Made by a program: the position numbers and the translations under genes
Shown: in pieces, positions 1-10,057 of the stretch
How positions within the stretch are numbered: position 1 is the first letter of the stretch
Layout: every line of letters starts with the position of its first letter
The notes under the pieces: model-generated
What the model saw: the letters and a program-made list of their open reading frames with translations, nothing else
Databases searched by the model: none
What the model was told of the DNA's origin: nothing
Assembly (NCBI GenBank): GCA_030697165.1
Contig: JAUYQQ010000021.1
Span: 111,871-175,870 of the forward strand
DNA: 64,000 bases
From: Acidobacteriota bacterium
GTDB lineage: Bacteria > Acidobacteriota > Vicinamibacteria > Vicinamibacterales > UBA2999
Reading direction: 5' to 3'

Positions 1-1
1 C

Positions 2-418
2 CTGTTCTACGACCGCTTCTGGGCCAACCGCCAGAAGAAGGAGCCGACCGCCACCACCCCGGGCATGAGCCTGGTGATGGAAGGCGGCACGACCAGTGTC
101 GAGGAGATGATCAAGAGCACCAAGCGCGGCCTGCTGGTGTCGTTCTTCTGGTATATCCGCGGCGTGGACAACATGACGCTGCTCAACACCGGCATGACGC
201 GCGATGGCCTGTTCCTGATCGAGAACGGCGAAATCGTCGCCCCGGTGCAGAACTTCCGCTGGAACGAATCGCCGGCGGTGAGCTTCAACAACATCTCGGC
301 GCTCGGCCCGGCCATTCCCATGCACACCGGCGAGGCCTACGACAACCCGGGCACGGCGCTGGTGCCGGCCATGAAGCTCGAAGATTTCACCATGACGTCC
401 ATTTCCCCGGCGGTCTAG
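2..418 (+). CDS. pmbA: TldE/PmbA-family protein, C-terminal part (5' end outside window)
   Basis: The reading frame is open from the window edge to TAG at 416-418, about 138 residues. The segment RGLLV...GVDNMTLLNTG followed by GLFLIENGEIVAPVQNFRWNES is the C-terminal half of the PmbA/TldE fold, where a long-range beta structure ends with an ENGEI..PV motif. TldE has no metal-binding motif and works as a heterodimer with TldD, which is the next gene. In known systems the TldD/TldE protease trims peptides such as microcins or antitoxins. Only the C-terminus is seen, so the family call rests on this region and on the neighbouring gene. Confidence 0.8.
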   Translation: MFYDRFWANRQKKEPTATTPGMSLVMEGGTTSVEEMIKSTKRGLLVSFFWYIRGVDNMTLLNTGMTRDGLFLIENGEIVAPVQNFRWNESPAVSFNNISALGPAIPMHTGEAYDNPGTALVPAMKLEDFTMTSISPAV

Positions 419-423
419 AGCGC

Positions 424-482
424 GGGCAACCCTAAAGGGTTGCCCCCACCGACGATTGTGGAGGCAACCCTTTAGGGTTGCC
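424..482. repeat. Two near-palindromes in inverted order
   Basis: Positions 424-445 form a 10-bp perfect stem with a 2-base centre (gggcaaccct/agggttgccc). Positions 463-482 form a 9-bp stem with the reverse-complement sequence. The two 20-mers are exact reverse complements of each other, so they can fold as two small hairpins or as one large one. They lie between the tldE stop and the Shine-Dalgarno of tldD. They look like REP-type elements, or an RNA structure between cotranscribed genes. Confidence 0.7.
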
Positions 483-494
483 TGGAGACAGCAA

Positions 495-2075
495 ATGAAG
501 AGAAGAGATTTCGTCAAAACCCTCGGCGCCACCGGCGTCGCCCTCTACGCCAGCGACCTGGTCGGCGACCTGATCGCCCAGTCGCCCCGGGGCCGCGTCA
601 TGGAATCGCGCTTCAAGGGCCTGTCGGACATCGCGCTGTCAGAGGCCAGGCGCCTCGGCTGCAGCTACGCTGACATCCGCTTCACCCGTAACGTCAACGA
701 CAGCGTCGCCGTTCGCGACCGTATTGTCACCGACTCGTTCGGCTTCGGCGCCGGCGGCATGGAGACCAGCGCCGGCTTCGGCGTGCGTGTCATCCACAGC
801 GGCGTGTGGGGCTTTGCCAGCAGCCCGTTCGTGACCGAGGGCGACATCAAGAAGATCACCGCGCTGGCCACGGAAGTGGCCAAGGCGAGCGCGATCAGCA
901 AGCGTTTCGAGGTCAAGCTGGCGCCGGTCCAGGCCTACCAGGATTACTGGGCGGCCAAGGTCGAGCAGAAGCCAGAGGACGTATCGCTCGACGACAAGAT
1001 CGCGTTCCTCATGAAGATCAACGAGGCGGCGCTCAAGGTGCCCGGCGTGATCCGCGTGCAGTCGAACATGGCGTTCGACTTCGAGTGGAAGTATCTCGCG
1101 ACCTCGGAGGGTTCCTACATCGAGCAGGAGATCTACCGCACCTCGCCGGGCTTCACGGTCACCGCCCTCAAGGACGGCAAGGCCAAGTCGCGCACCTTCT
1201 CGGTGGCGCCGAAGTCGGCCGGCTACGAAGTGGTGCTGAACGCGAAGATGCTCGAGAACGTCGAGCGCATTGCCGCCGAGGCGGTGGAGCACTGCACCGC
1301 GCCGCCCGCGGGCGTGGGCCTCAAGGACCTGATCATGACGCCGGCGCACGCCATGCTCACCATCCACGAGATCGTCGCGCACCCCACCGAACTGGACCGC
1401 GTCGTCGGCTACGAGGCCAACTACGCCGGCACGAGCTTTGTGAAGGCGTCGGATGTCGGCAAGCTGATGATGGGCTCGAAGCTGTTCAACGTGACCTGCG
1501 ACCGCACGCTCGAAGGTGGCATGTGCACGGTGGGCTATGACGATGACGGCGTGAAGTCGCAGTCGTGGCCGCTGATTCGCGAAGGCAAGCTGGTGGACCT
1601 GCAGACCAACCGCGAGACGGCGCACTACATTGGCCAGAACACCTCGAAGGGCTGCACCTTCGCGACCTCGTGGCGCAACTACCCGTTCCTGCGCATGCCC
1701 AACGTGCATGTCGATGCGGGTCCGCCGGGATCGCCGACGCCGGAAGAGATCATCGCCGACACCAAGGACGGCATCCTGATCGACGGCCGCGGCAGCTACT
1801 CGATCGATCAGCAGCGCTACAACGGCCAGTTCGGCGGCGACGCGTACTGGGAGATCAAGAACGGCAAGAAGACGCGGATGTTGAGCGACGTCACCTACAA
1901 CGCCATCACCACCGATTTCTGGCAGAACCTCGACGCGACGTCAGGGAAGGAATCGTGGGAGATGTTCGGGACCACCGGCGACGCCAAGGGACAGCCGGTG
2001 CAGATCAATCACCCGTCGCACGGCTCACCCTGGTGCCGCATTCGCCGCATCATGGTTGGCGCCGCGTTCTCGTAG
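495..2075 (+). CDS. tldD: TldD-family metallopeptidase with Tat signal peptide
   Basis: The protein has 526 residues. The start at 495 is chosen because a GGAGA Shine-Dalgarno lies at 484-488 and the product then begins MKRRDFVKTLGATGVALYA, a twin-arginine signal; an earlier in-frame start at 456 would run through the repeat. The zinc motif HEIVAH, the TldD form of HExxxH, sits about halfway along and is followed by the conserved segment GYEANYAGTSF. TldD is the catalytic half of the TldD/TldE protease. E. coli TldD is cytoplasmic, so export here is unusual. The gene is cotranscribed with the upstream tldE-like gene. Confidence 0.88.
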   Translation: MKRRDFVKTLGATGVALYASDLVGDLIAQSPRGRVMESRFKGLSDIALSEARRLGCSYADIRFTRNVNDSVAVRDRIVTDSFGFGAGGMETSAGFGVRVIHSGVWGFASSPFVTEGDIKKITALATEVAKASAISKRFEVKLAPVQAYQDYWAAKVEQKPEDVSLDDKIAFLMKINEAALKVPGVIRVQSNMAFDFEWKYLATSEGSYIEQEIYRTSPGFTVTALKDGKAKSRTFSVAPKSAGYEVVLNAKMLENVERIAAEAVEHCTAPPAGVGLKDLIMTPAHAMLTIHEIVAHPTELDRVVGYEANYAGTSFVKASDVGKLMMGSKLFNVTCDRTLEGGMCTVGYDDDGVKSQSWPLIREGKLVDLQTNRETAHYIGQNTSKGCTFATSWRNYPFLRMPNVHVDAGPPGSPTPEEIIADTKDGILIDGRGSYSIDQQRYNGQFGGDAYWEIKNGKKTRMLSDVTYNAITTDFWQNLDATSGKESWEMFGTTGDAKGQPVQINHPSHGSPWCRIRRIMVGAAFS

Positions 2076-2078
2076 ACG

Positions 2079-2125
2079 AAAAAAGAGCCGGAAGGGCAGT
2101 GTTCAAGACACGCCCTTTCGGCTCT
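2079..2125 (-). terminator. Rho-independent terminator between tldD and the CsbD/BON operon
   Basis: The arms 2084-2097 (agagccggaagggc) and 2112-2125 (gccctttcggctct) pair over 14 bp with one G-U. The loop itself contains a gtgt/acac pair. On the minus strand the stem is followed by six T residues (2079-2084), so it is a strong terminator for the leftward CsbD transcript. It may also slow transcription out of tldD. Confidence 0.8.
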
Positions 2126-2140
2126 ACCCCCAAAGTTGAG

Positions 2141-2221
2141 GTCCGCCTAACCGCCTACGCCGAGGCTACGGCGGGTCAAGAAGGCGGACACCACATCTGT
2201 AGCCTCCGGCTTTAGCCGGAG
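2141..2221. repeat. Intergenic repeat element with two hairpins
   Basis: The first hairpin has outer arms gtccgcc (2141-2147) and ggcggac (2183-2189) around a core gccgaggctacggcggg. The second has arms ctccggct (2204-2211) and agccggag (2214-2221). The same architecture, with core gccaaggcttcggcgag, recurs at 23061-23109. It appears to be a dispersed, non-coding REP-like family. This copy lies between two convergent genes. Confidence 0.75.
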
Positions 2222-2225
2222 CTAG

Positions 2226-2432
2226 TTAGACCGCGGACGAGTTGTTCAGCCAGGTGTCGACGTCGCGCTCGGCCTGGTCACGGGCGATGCCGTAACGCTC
2301 CTGCACGCGGCCGACCAACTGGTCCTTCTTGCCGTCGAGCTGGTCGATTTCGTCGTCGGTCAGCTCGCCCCACTGCTCCTTGACCTTGCCCTTGAGCTGG
2401 GTCCACTTGCCTTGGAGAATGTCCTGGTTCAT
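2226..2432 (-). CDS. CsbD family stress-response protein
   Basis: This 68-residue hydrophilic protein begins [20 protein letters not shown] and contains the CsbD hallmarks GKWxQLKGK, WGxLTDDE and [15 protein letters not shown]. CsbD proteins are small, cytoplasmic and induced by general stress; their biochemical role is unknown. A GGAGA Shine-Dalgarno lies 7 bases before the ATG. It starts 22 bases after the stop of the BON-domain lipoprotein gene on the same strand, and a terminator follows at 2079-2125, so the two form a short stress operon. Confidence 0.92.
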   Translation of the reverse strand: MNQDILQGKWTQLKGKVKEQWGELTDDEIDQLDGKKDQLVGRVQERYGIARDQAERDVDTWLNNSSAV

Positions 2433-2454
2433 CGTTTGTCTCCTTGAAGATCCG

Positions 2455-2892
2455 CTAGGGATTCGGCACTACCGTGAGCTGGTTGTCGACGCGATAGCCC
2501 GGTGCTTCAGCGGCCGCGATGCGGGCTGCCTCGTCGCGCTGCGTCGCGGTCTTGACGGACCCCTTCAGCACAACTGACTTGGTTTCATGGAACGTGTCCA
2601 CGTTGATGTGGCTGGCGTCGACCGTGCGGTCGGCCATCAGCGCTGACTTCACGTCGATGGTTTCGATGGCAGCAGCGATGGCGCCGCCGGCGTTTGCGGC
2701 CGCGTCGCGCGTTGCGGCCGAGGCATCGCGCGCAGCGTCGGCGGCGCCTGCCCTGGTGTCGGCCGTCGCGGCGGCAGCCGCGTCAGCATTGCGTTCAGCG
2801 TCCTTCTCGACGCCAGCGGCGGTATTCGAGCACCCTGCGAGAGCGAAGCCGCTTATAAGTGCGACTGCGAGATATCCGTTCTTCAAGCTCAT
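2455..2892 (-). CDS. BON-domain lipoprotein
   Basis: This 145-residue protein has a lipoprotein signal peptide with lipobox LAGC at residues 18-21. An Ala/Asp/Arg-rich helical stretch follows at residues 25-78. A C-terminal BON domain covers about residues 80-145 (DVKSALMAD, then [18 protein letters not shown] and [14 protein letters not shown]). BON domains bind phospholipid or peptidoglycan-associated surfaces and are common in OsmY-type envelope stress proteins. The Shine-Dalgarno GGAGG is 4 bases before the ATG. It is the promoter-proximal gene of an operon with csbD. Confidence 0.88.
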   Translation of the reverse strand: MSLKNGYLAVALISGFALAGCSNTAAGVEKDAERNADAAAAATADTRAGAADAARDASAATRDAAANAGGAIAAAIETIDVKSALMADRTVDASHINVDTFHETKSVVLKGSVKTATQRDEAARIAAAEAPGYRVDNQLTVVPNP

Positions 2893-3176
2893 CGGTCCTC
2901 CTGTGGGCTTCCGTGCCCGACACGGTTTGACCTATCAAGTTCAGTGCCAGCCGTCCTGGGGCAAAACCCCGCGATTTCGGCCAACTATTGGAACCAGCGG
3001 GAGCAACCCTGGTCATCGGGCATCCAAGTGGGGATTGGGGCCGTGAGCTGACCCAGCTCGGGCACTGTTTGGGTAATCCGCTGCCAACAGTCGGCAGCAC
3101 TGGCGAGCGAAGGCGCCAACTGAGCAGGCGTGTTCTTTGCATCGACCGGCTGAGTTTCCAGCAAAGGACCAATTTC
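2893..3176. other. Divergent intergenic region, 284 bp
   Basis: This region separates the leftward BON/CsbD operon from the rightward poly-HAMP kinase, so it should hold promoters for both. I see no convincing -35/-10 pair, no long hairpin and no coding frame with codon bias. An open frame extends left of the kinase start to 2988, but it has no Shine-Dalgarno and no recognisable protein sequence. Confidence 0.5.
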
Positions 3177-6100
3177 ATGCACGTGGCTCGGAAGACGACC
3201 GGAAGCAAGATGCGCGCAGCGGCCGCAGGCACCGACATCCTCGACCAGAAGCGGTTGTTGAGTGTCCTGTCGAACTACGAGCGCGGCGATTTCGCGGTGC
3301 GGATGCCCGAAGACCGCACCGGCCTGGCCGGCAAGATCTGCGATGCGCTCAACTGCACGATTGAGCGCAACGAGCGCCTGGTCAAGGAACTGGAGCGCCT
3401 CAGCACCGTCGTCGGCAAGGCCGGCAACGTCAAGCAGCGCGCCCAGATGCCGTATGCCGAAGGCAGCTGGAGTACTGCGATCGAGTCGGTGAATGCGCTG
3501 GTCTCGGACCTGGTGCAGCCGACCACGGAAGTGGCACGCGTCATTGGCGCGGTGGCCAAGGGTGACCTGACGCAATCGATGTCGCTCGAGATTGACGACC
3601 GCCCGCTGACCGGCGAGTTCTTGCGCACCGCCAAGGTCGTGAACACGATGGTCGCGCAGCTGGGCACCTTCTCCTCGGAAGTCACCCGCGTGGCCCGCGA
3701 AGTGGGCAGCGAGGGCAAGCTGGGCGGGCAGGCGGTCGTCAAGGGCGTGGCCGGCACCTGGAAAGACCTGACCGACAACGTCAACCTGATGGCGGCCAAC
3801 CTGACCAGCCAGGTCCGCAACATCGCCGAGGTGACCACGGCCGTCGCCAAGGGGGACCTGTCGAAGAAGGTCACTGTCGACGTCAAGGGCGAGATTCTCG
3901 AGCTGAAGAACACCGTCAACACCATGGTGGACCAGCTGAGCTCGTTCGCCTCGGAAGTGACCCGCGTGGCGAAGGAAGTCGGCACCGAAGGCCAGCTGGG
4001 TGGCCAGGCCGACGTGCGCGGCGTCGCCGGCACGTGGAAGGACTTGACCGACAACGTCAACGCCATGGCCGGCAACCTCACCGTGCAGTTGCGCGACATG
4101 TCGAAGGTCTCGAGCGCCATCGCCAGCGGCGACCTGTCGCGGAAGATCACGGTCGATGCCCGTGGCGAGATTCTGCAGATCAAGGACGTCATCAACACGA
4201 TGGTCGACCAGCTGAGCTCGTTCGCGTCGGAAGTGACGCGCGTGGCGAAGGAGGTCGGCACCGAAGGCAAGCTTGGCGGCCAGGCCGAAGTGGTCGGCGT
4301 CGCCGGCACCTGGAAGGACCTGACCGACAACGTCAACGGCATGGCCAGCAACCTGACCAACCAGGTGCGCAACATCGCCGACGTGACCACCGCCGTGGCG
4401 CGTGGTGACCTCTCCAAGAAGATCACGGTTGACGCCCGTGGCGAAATTCTCGAGCTGAAGAGCACCGTCAACACGATGGTCGATCAGCTGAGCTCGTTTG
4501 CCTCCGAAGTGACGCGCGTCGCCAAGGAAGTGGGCACCGAAGGGCAATTGGGCGGCCAGGCCGACGTGCGCGGCGTCGCCGGTACCTGGAAAGACCTCAC
4601 CGACAACGTCAACGAACTGGCCGGCAACCTGACCGTGCAGTTGCGCGACGTGTCGAAGGTGGCCACCGCCATCGCCACCGGCGACCTGAACCAGAAGATC
4701 ACGGTGCAGGCGCAGGGCGAGATCCTGCAGATCAAGAACGTCGTCAACACCATGACCGACCAGCTGAACGCGTTTGCGTCGGAAGTGACGCGCGTGGCGC
4801 GCGAAGTCGGCACGGAGGGCAAGCTCGGTGGCCAGGCCGACGTGCGCGGCGTCGCCGGCACCTGGCGCGACCTGACCGACTCGGTCAACTCCATGGCCGG
4901 CAACCTCACCGGCCAGGTGCGCAACATCGCCGAAGTCACCACCGCGGTAGCCCGCGGCGACCTCTCCAAGAAGATTACCGTCGACGTGCGTGGCGAGATT
5001 CTCGAGCTGAAGGACACCGTCAACACCATGGTGGACCAGCTCAGTTCGTTTGCGGCCGAAGTGACCCGCGTCGCGAAGGAAGTGGGCACCCAGGGTGAGC
5101 TTGGCGGCCAGGCCGACGTGCCCGGGGTCGGCGGCACCTGGAAGGACCTGACCGACTCGGTCAACTCGATGGCCGCCAACCTGACCAGCCAGGTGCGCAA
5201 CATCGCCGAAGTCACGACCGCCGTGGCCCGCGGCGACCTCTCCAAGAAGATCACCGTCGACGTGCGCGGCGAGATTCTGGAGCTGAAGGACACCGTCAAC
5301 ACCATGGTGGACCAGCTCAGTTCGTTCGCCGCCGAAGTGACCCGCGTCGCGAAGGAAGTGGGCACCGAAGGCAAGCTGGGCGGCCAGGCCGGCGTGCCCG
5401 GCGTCGCGGGTACCTGGAAGGACCTGACCGACAACGTCAATCGCCTCGCCGCCAACCTCACCACCCAGGTCCGCGCCATCGCCGAGGTGGCCACCGCCGT
5501 CACCAAGGGCGATCTGTCGCAGTCGATCAACGTCGAAGCGGCCGGCGAGGTGGCGGCGCTGAAGGACAACATCAACGAGATGATCGTCAACCTGCGCGAG
5601 ACGACCGAGAAGAACACCGCGCAGGACTGGCTGAAGACGAACCTCGCGAAGTTCACGCGCCTGCTGCAGGGGCAGCGCGACCTGGCCACCGTGTCGCGCA
5701 CCATCCTGTCGGAACTGGCGCCGCTCGTGCCGATGCAGCACGGCGTCATCTACTTCAACGAGTCGACGACCGAAGCGCCGGACCTGCGGCTGCTGGCCAG
5801 CTACGCCTATGCCGAGGGCGAGAACCGGCGCACGCGTTTCCGCGCCGGCGAGGGCCTGGTCGGCCAGGCCGCGGTCGAGCGCCAGCCGATCCTGCTGACC
5901 GACGTGCCCCACAACTACGTGCAGATCAGTTCCGGGCTGGGCGCCGCCGCGCCCACCAACATCTTCGTCGTGCCGGTGCTCTTTGAGGGAAAGGTCAAGG
6001 CCGTCATCGAGCTGGCCTCGTTCTACCGCTTCAACGACACCCACCTGAACTTCCTCGGCCAGCTCACCGAGTCAATCGGCATCGTCCTCAACACGATCAC

Positions 6101-8333
6101 GGCGACGATGCGCACCGAGGAGCTGCTGAAGCAGTCGCAGTCGCTGGCGACCGAGCTGCAGAAGACCAACGAAGAACTGGAAGAGAAGGCCGAGCTGCTG
6201 GCCACCCAGAACGCCGAAGTGGAGCAGAAGAACTTCGAGATCGACCAGGCGCGCCTGTCGCTCGAAGACAAGGCGGCGCAGCTGGCGCTGACCTCGCGCT
6301 ACAAGTCCGAGTTCCTGGCCAACATGTCGCACGAACTGCGGACGCCGCTCAACAGCCTGCTGATCCTGTCGCGCCTGCTGGCGCAGAACACCGAGCAGAC
6401 GCTTACCGACAAGCAGGTCGAGTTCGCCAAGACCATTCACGCCTCCGGCTCGGACCTGCTCGAGCTGATCAACGAGATTCTCGATCTGTCGAAAATCGAG
6501 TCGGGCATGATGGACGTGGATGCCGTCCCGGTGTCGCTCGCCCAGGTACAGTCGTACGTCGAGCGCACCTTCCGCGAGGTGGCCGGCAGCAAGGGCCTGC
6601 ATTTCTCGGTGGACCTCGACCCGCGCGCGCTGCAGTCGATCATCACCGACCAGAAGCGCGTGCAGCAGGTGCTCAAGAACCTGCTCTCGAACGCCATCAA
6701 GTTTACCGAGCACGGGGCGGTGACGCTGACGATCGAGCCGGCCACGACCGGCTGGACCCCCGGCCATTCCTCCCTCGATCGCGCCACCAACGTGGTGGCC
6801 TTTCGCGTGGACGACACCGGGATCGGCATCGCGTCCGACAAGCACCAGGTCATCTTCGAGGCGTTCCAGCAGGCCGACGGCACGACCAGCCGGAAGTACG
6901 GCGGCACTGGCCTCGGCCTGTCGATCAGCCGTGAGATTGCCAAGCTGCTCGGCGGCGAGATTCGCCTGAACAGCGCGGTCGGCAAGGGCAGCAGCTTCAC
7001 CCTGTACCTGCCGTCGGTCTACGTCGCGGCCCTGACCGCGGGCGAGCGCGCCGAGGTGCCGGTCGAAAGGCGACTCGCCGTCGACCGCGCGCTGGCCGCC
7101 GAGGACACGCCGGTTGACGACAACCCGCTGCACGACGACCGGTCGCTGATCGAGCCGGGAGACCCGGTGCTGTTGATCATCGAGAACGACATGGCCTTCG
7201 CCCGGATCCTGATGGACCTGGCGCGCCAGCGCCAGTTCCGCTGCCTGGCCTCGGTGCGCGGCGACATCGGGCTGCAGATGGCCCGCCAGTTCCGCCCCGA
7301 CGCCATCACCCTCGACCTCGACTTGCCGGGGCTCGACGGCTGGAACGTGCTCGATCGGTTGAAGCACGATCCCAGCACCCGCCACATCCCGGTCCATGTG
7401 ATCTCGGTCACCGACGATCCGCGCCGCGGCATGCGCCTCGGTGCCAAGACCTTCGTGGCGAAGCCGTCGGACGCGGATGAGCTGGGCGCGGCGTTCGAGG
7501 CCATTCGCGAGTTCAACGACCGGAAGATGAAGACCCTGCTGATCGTCGAAGATGACGAGGTGCAGCGGGGCACGCTGGTCGAGCTGATTGGCGACCGCGA
7601 CGTCCAGATCACCGCGGTTGGCAGCGGCCGCGAGGCGATGGCCCAGCTCACCGAGCAGCAGTTCGACTGCATTGTCCTGGATCTCGGATTGAGTGACATG
7701 AGCGGCCTCGACCTGCTCGAACAGATGCGGTCGGACCGCGCCCTGTCGCAGGTTCCGGTGATTGTCTACACCGGCAAGGAGCTGTCGCGCAGCGAGGAGG
7801 TCGAGCTGCGCCGGCTGGCCCAGACCATCATCATCAAGGACGTCCAGTCGCCCGACCGGTTGCTCGACGAGACCACGCTGTTCCTGCACCGGGTCGAGAG
7901 CGCCTTGTCGCCCGACAAGCAGCGCCTGCTCGACCAGCTCCACCGTAGCGATCCCACCCTGACCGGCAAGAAGGCGCTGGTCGTGGACGACGACATCCGC
8001 AACATCTTCGCGCTGACCAGCATCCTCGAGCGGTATGAGATGGACGTACAGTATGCCGAGAATGGCCACGACGCGTTGCGGCTGCTTGGCGAGAACCCCG
8101 ACATCGACGTGGTGTTGATGGACGTGATGATGCCCGAGATGGATGGCTACGAGGCCACCCGGCGCATTCGCGATAACAGCACCTTCGAGGACCTGCCCAT
8201 CATCGCGATTACCGCCAAGGCCATGAAGGGCGATCGGGAGAAGTGCATCAGTGCCGGCGCCTCGGACTACGTGACCAAGCCGGTCGATACCGACCAGCTG
8301 ATTTCGCTGCTGCGGGTGTGGCTGTCCAAGTGA
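3177..8333 (+). CDS. Poly-HAMP hybrid histidine kinase with three receiver domains
   Basis: The protein has 1718 residues. The ATG at 3177 has AAAGGA 8 bases upstream and starts just before recognisable sequence. Domains in order: a divergent HAMP at about residues 70-165; seven 92-residue HAMP units (168-811), each with EVTRVA.EVGTEG.LGGQA and [10 protein letters not shown]; a GAF domain (about 830-980); a coiled coil; HisKA with the phospho-acceptor in [11 protein letters not shown] (His1052); HATPase_c with N, G1 and G2 boxes (about 1165-1270); and three REC domains starting near 1330, 1450 and 1600. There is no membrane segment, so it is a cytoplasmic sensor, resembling fungal group III (Nik1-type) kinases in its HAMP array. 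The downstream kinase overlaps its stop codon. The stimulus is unknown. Confidence 0.93.
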   Translation: MHVARKTTGSKMRAAAAGTDILDQKRLLSVLSNYERGDFAVRMPEDRTGLAGKICDALNCTIERNERLVKELERLSTVVGKAGNVKQRAQMPYAEGSWSTAIESVNALVSDLVQPTTEVARVIGAVAKGDLTQSMSLEIDDRPLTGEFLRTAKVVNTMVAQLGTFSSEVTRVAREVGSEGKLGGQAVVKGVAGTWKDLTDNVNLMAANLTSQVRNIAEVTTAVAKGDLSKKVTVDVKGEILELKNTVNTMVDQLSSFASEVTRVAKEVGTEGQLGGQADVRGVAGTWKDLTDNVNAMAGNLTVQLRDMSKVSSAIASGDLSRKITVDARGEILQIKDVINTMVDQLSSFASEVTRVAKEVGTEGKLGGQAEVVGVAGTWKDLTDNVNGMASNLTNQVRNIADVTTAVARGDLSKKITVDARGEILELKSTVNTMVDQLSSFASEVTRVAKEVGTEGQLGGQADVRGVAGTWKDLTDNVNELAGNLTVQLRDVSKVATAIATGDLNQKITVQAQGEILQIKNVVNTMTDQLNAFASEVTRVAREVGTEGKLGGQADVRGVAGTWRDLTDSVNSMAGNLTGQVRNIAEVTTAVARGDLSKKITVDVRGEILELKDTVNTMVDQLSSFAAEVTRVAKEVGTQGELGGQADVPGVGGTWKDLTDSVNSMAANLTSQVRNIAEVTTAVARGDLSKKITVDVRGEILELKDTVNTMVDQLSSFAAEVTRVAKEVGTEGKLGGQAGVPGVAGTWKDLTDNVNRLAANLTTQVRAIAEVATAVTKGDLSQSINVEAAGEVAALKDNINEMIVNLRETTEKNTAQDWLKTNLAKFTRLLQGQRDLATVSRTILSELAPLVPMQHGVIYFNESTTEAPDLRLLASYAYAEGENRRTRFRAGEGLVGQAAVERQPILLTDVPHNYVQISSGLGAAAPTNIFVVPVLFEGKVKAVIELASFYRFNDTHLNFLGQLTESIGIVLNTITATMRTEELLKQSQSLATELQKTNEELEEKAELLATQNAEVEQKNFEIDQARLSLEDKAAQLALTSRYKSEFLANMSHELRTPLNSLLILSRLLAQNTEQTLTDKQVEFAKTIHASGSDLLELINEILDLSKIESGMMDVDAVPVSLAQVQSYVERTFREVAGSKGLHFSVDLDPRALQSIITDQKRVQQVLKNLLSNAIKFTEHGAVTLTIEPATTGWTPGHSSLDRATNVVAFRVDDTGIGIASDKHQVIFEAFQQADGTTSRKYGGTGLGLSISREIAKLLGGEIRLNSAVGKGSSFTLYLPSVYVAALTAGERAEVPVERRLAVDRALAAEDTPVDDNPLHDDRSLIEPGDPVLLIIENDMAFARILMDLARQRQFRCLASVRGDIGLQMARQFRPDAITLDLDLPGLDGWNVLDRLKHDPSTRHIPVHVISVTDDPRRGMRLGAKTFVAKPSDADELGAAFEAIREFNDRKMKTLLIVEDDEVQRGTLVELIGDRDVQITAVGSGREAMAQLTEQQFDCIVLDLGLSDMSGLDLLEQMRSDRALSQVPVIVYTGKELSRSEEVELRRLAQTIIIKDVQSPDRLLDETTLFLHRVESALSPDKQRLLDQLHRSDPTLTGKKALVVDDDIRNIFALTSILERYEMDVQYAENGHDALRLLGENPDIDVVLMDVMMPEMDGYEATRRIRDNSTFEDLPIIAITAKAMKGDREKCISAGASDYVTKPVDTDQLISLLRVWLSK
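3678..5609 (+). repeat. Seven tandem 276-bp units encoding HAMP repeats
   Basis: Seven in-register units of exactly 276 bp (92 codons) run without a single-codon indel. Units 1, 3, 5 and 6 share the class [16 protein letters not shown]. Units 2 and 4 share the class RD[MV]SKV..AIA.GDL and differ in the second HAMP helix. Units 5 and 6 are nearly identical in protein and DNA, which points to recent duplication. Unit 7 diverges at its C-terminal end, where it leads into the GAF domain. Confidence 0.93.
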
Positions 8334-10057
8334 GCACACCCGTCAACATCCTGGTCGTGGACGACCGGGACGAGAACCTGCTGGCCCTCGAGGCGGTGTT
8401 GAGCGATCCGGGCTACCGCATCGTGCGGGCGCGCTCGGGCCGGGAGGCGCTCAGGGAAGTGCTCGACCAGGACTTCGCGCTGATCCTGCTCGACGTGCAG
8501 ATGCCGGGCGTCGATGGCTACGAAACGGCCGTGCTGATTCGCGAGCGGCCGCGGTCCCGGCAGACGCCCATTATCTTCCTGACCGCCAATGACTGGGGTT
8601 CGCAGCACGTGTTTCGCGGCTACACCGTCGGCGCGGTTGATTACCTCGTCAAGCCGGTGTCGGCGGACGTGCTCCGGTCGAAGGTCGCGGTGTTCGTCGA
8701 GCTGTTCAACAGGCAGGAGGCGCTGCGGCTGGCGCAAGCTGAGCTCGAGCAGCGGATTGCCGAGCGGACGCGCGAGCTGGCCTCTGCGAACGTCGCCCTC
8801 TCGGCCGAGGTCGAAGAACGCCGGCGAATCGAACAGGAGCGAGTCAGGCTGCTGACGCGCGAACAGGCCGCGCGCCTGGAGGCGGAAGCCGCCAACCGCT
8901 TGAAGGACGAGTTCCTGGCGACCCTGTCGCACGAGCTGCGGACGCCGCTGAACGCCATCATGGGCTGGGCCCATGTGCTGAACCAGAGCACCGGCGATCG
9001 GCCCACGGTGCAGCGCGCCGCCGACGTCATCCGCCAGAACGCGACTGCCCAGGCCCAGATGATCGAGGACATTCTCGACGTCTCGCGCATTGTCGGCGGC
9101 CGGCTCGTGCTCGATGCCCGCCCGGTGCAGCTGCGGGAGGTAATCGACGACGCCATCGACTCGCTGGCGCCGGCGTCAGCGGCCAAGAACATCCAGATCG
9201 TCCGCCGCCTGGCCGACGGCGTGCTCGTGCACGGCGACCGCGACCGCCTGCAGCAGGTCGTGTGGAACCTGGTGTCGAACGCGCTCAAGTTCACGCCCAA
9301 GGGGGGCCGCATCGAAGTTGAGCTGCAGGATGCCGACGGCGATGCGGCGATTCGCGTCACCGACACCGGCATCGGCATTGCGAGTGACTTCCTGCCGTTC
9401 GTGTTCGACCGGTTCCGGCAGGCCAACAGTTCCAAGAGCCGCCGCCATAGCGGCCTGGGCCTGGGCATGGCGATCGTGCGTCACCTGGTGGAGCTCCACG
9501 GCGGCACGGTCAGCGCCGAAAGCGCGGGCGAGGGCAAGGGCGCCACCTTTCGGCTGCGGCTGCCGCGGGGCGCCGACCTGCCCCGGGTAGCCGAAACCGC
9601 TGCGGCGCGGGTCGAGGACCGCGACGAAGAGGACGCGGCGCTCGAGCACCTGCACGGCGTGCACATCCTGATCGTCGAAGACGATGCGGATTCACGTAAC
9701 GTACTGGCGCTGCTATTGCGGAAGCTGGGCGCCCTGGTGGAGGCGGTCGCGTCGGCACGCGAAGCCCTTGATCGGCTCACCGCGCGGCGGCCCGACGTGT
9801 TGGTCAGCGACATCGGGATGCCGGATGAAGATGGCTATTCGCTGATTCGGCAGGTCAGGCAGATGCCGGCCGACCTGGCGCGAAAGCTGCCCGCGATTGC
9901 CCTGACGGCTTATGCGCGGCGGCAGGATGCCGAGGCCGCGCTTGGCGCCGGCTTCGACTGCCACCTGCCCAAGCCGGTGGCGCCGGCGGAATTGATCAGG
10001 GCGATTAAGGGAATTGTGGAAGCGTCTAACTTGTCATCGCGTAAACCACAATATTGA
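8330..10057 (+). CDS. REC-HisKA-HATPase-REC hybrid histidine kinase
   Basis: The protein has 575 residues. The GTG at 8330 overlaps the TGA of the upstream kinase (GTGA), so translation is probably coupled. Residues 8-120 are a receiver ([11 protein letters not shown], then [11 protein letters not shown]). A coiled coil runs over 125-190. HisKA has [16 protein letters not shown] with His201, HATPase_c follows ([24 protein letters not shown]), and a second receiver ends the protein ([25 protein letters not shown]). It has no membrane helix. The upstream poly-HAMP kinase may phosphorylate its N-terminal receiver in a relay. Its last 32 bases overlap the convergent DUF4159 gene. Confidence 0.92.
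   Translation: MSTPVNILVVDDRDENLLALEAVLSDPGYRIVRARSGREALREVLDQDFALILLDVQMPGVDGYETAVLIRERPRSRQTPIIFLTANDWGSQHVFRGYTVGAVDYLVKPVSADVLRSKVAVFVELFNRQEALRLAQAELEQRIAERTRELASANVALSAEVEERRRIEQERVRLLTREQAARLEAEAANRLKDEFLATLSHELRTPLNAIMGWAHVLNQSTGDRPTVQRAADVIRQNATAQAQMIEDILDVSRIVGGRLVLDARPVQLREVIDDAIDSLAPASAAKNIQIVRRLADGVLVHGDRDRLQQVVWNLVSNALKFTPKGGRIEVELQDADGDAAIRVTDTGIGIASDFLPFVFDRFRQANSSKSRRHSGLGLGMAIVRHLVELHGGTVSAESAGEGKGATFRLRLPRGADLPRVAETAAARVEDRDEEDAALEHLHGVHILIVEDDADSRNVLALLLRKLGALVEAVASAREALDRLTARRPDVLVSDIGMPDEDGYSLIRQVRQMPADLARKLPAIALTAYARRQDAEAALGAGFDCHLPKPVAPAELIRAIKGIVEASNLSSRKPQY

Noticed and set aside
639..1709. Long minus-strand open frame across tldD
   Set aside because: It is the antisense shadow of a clear coding gene with no recognisable protein motif.
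3678..5609. CRISPR or satellite array
   Set aside because: The 276-bp period is fully explained by coding HAMP repeats in one open frame.
2985..6044. Minus-strand open frame of 1019 codons under the HAMP array
   Set aside because: It is periodic only because the coding strand is a 276-bp repeat; the predicted protein is low-complexity His/Gly/Asp-rich.
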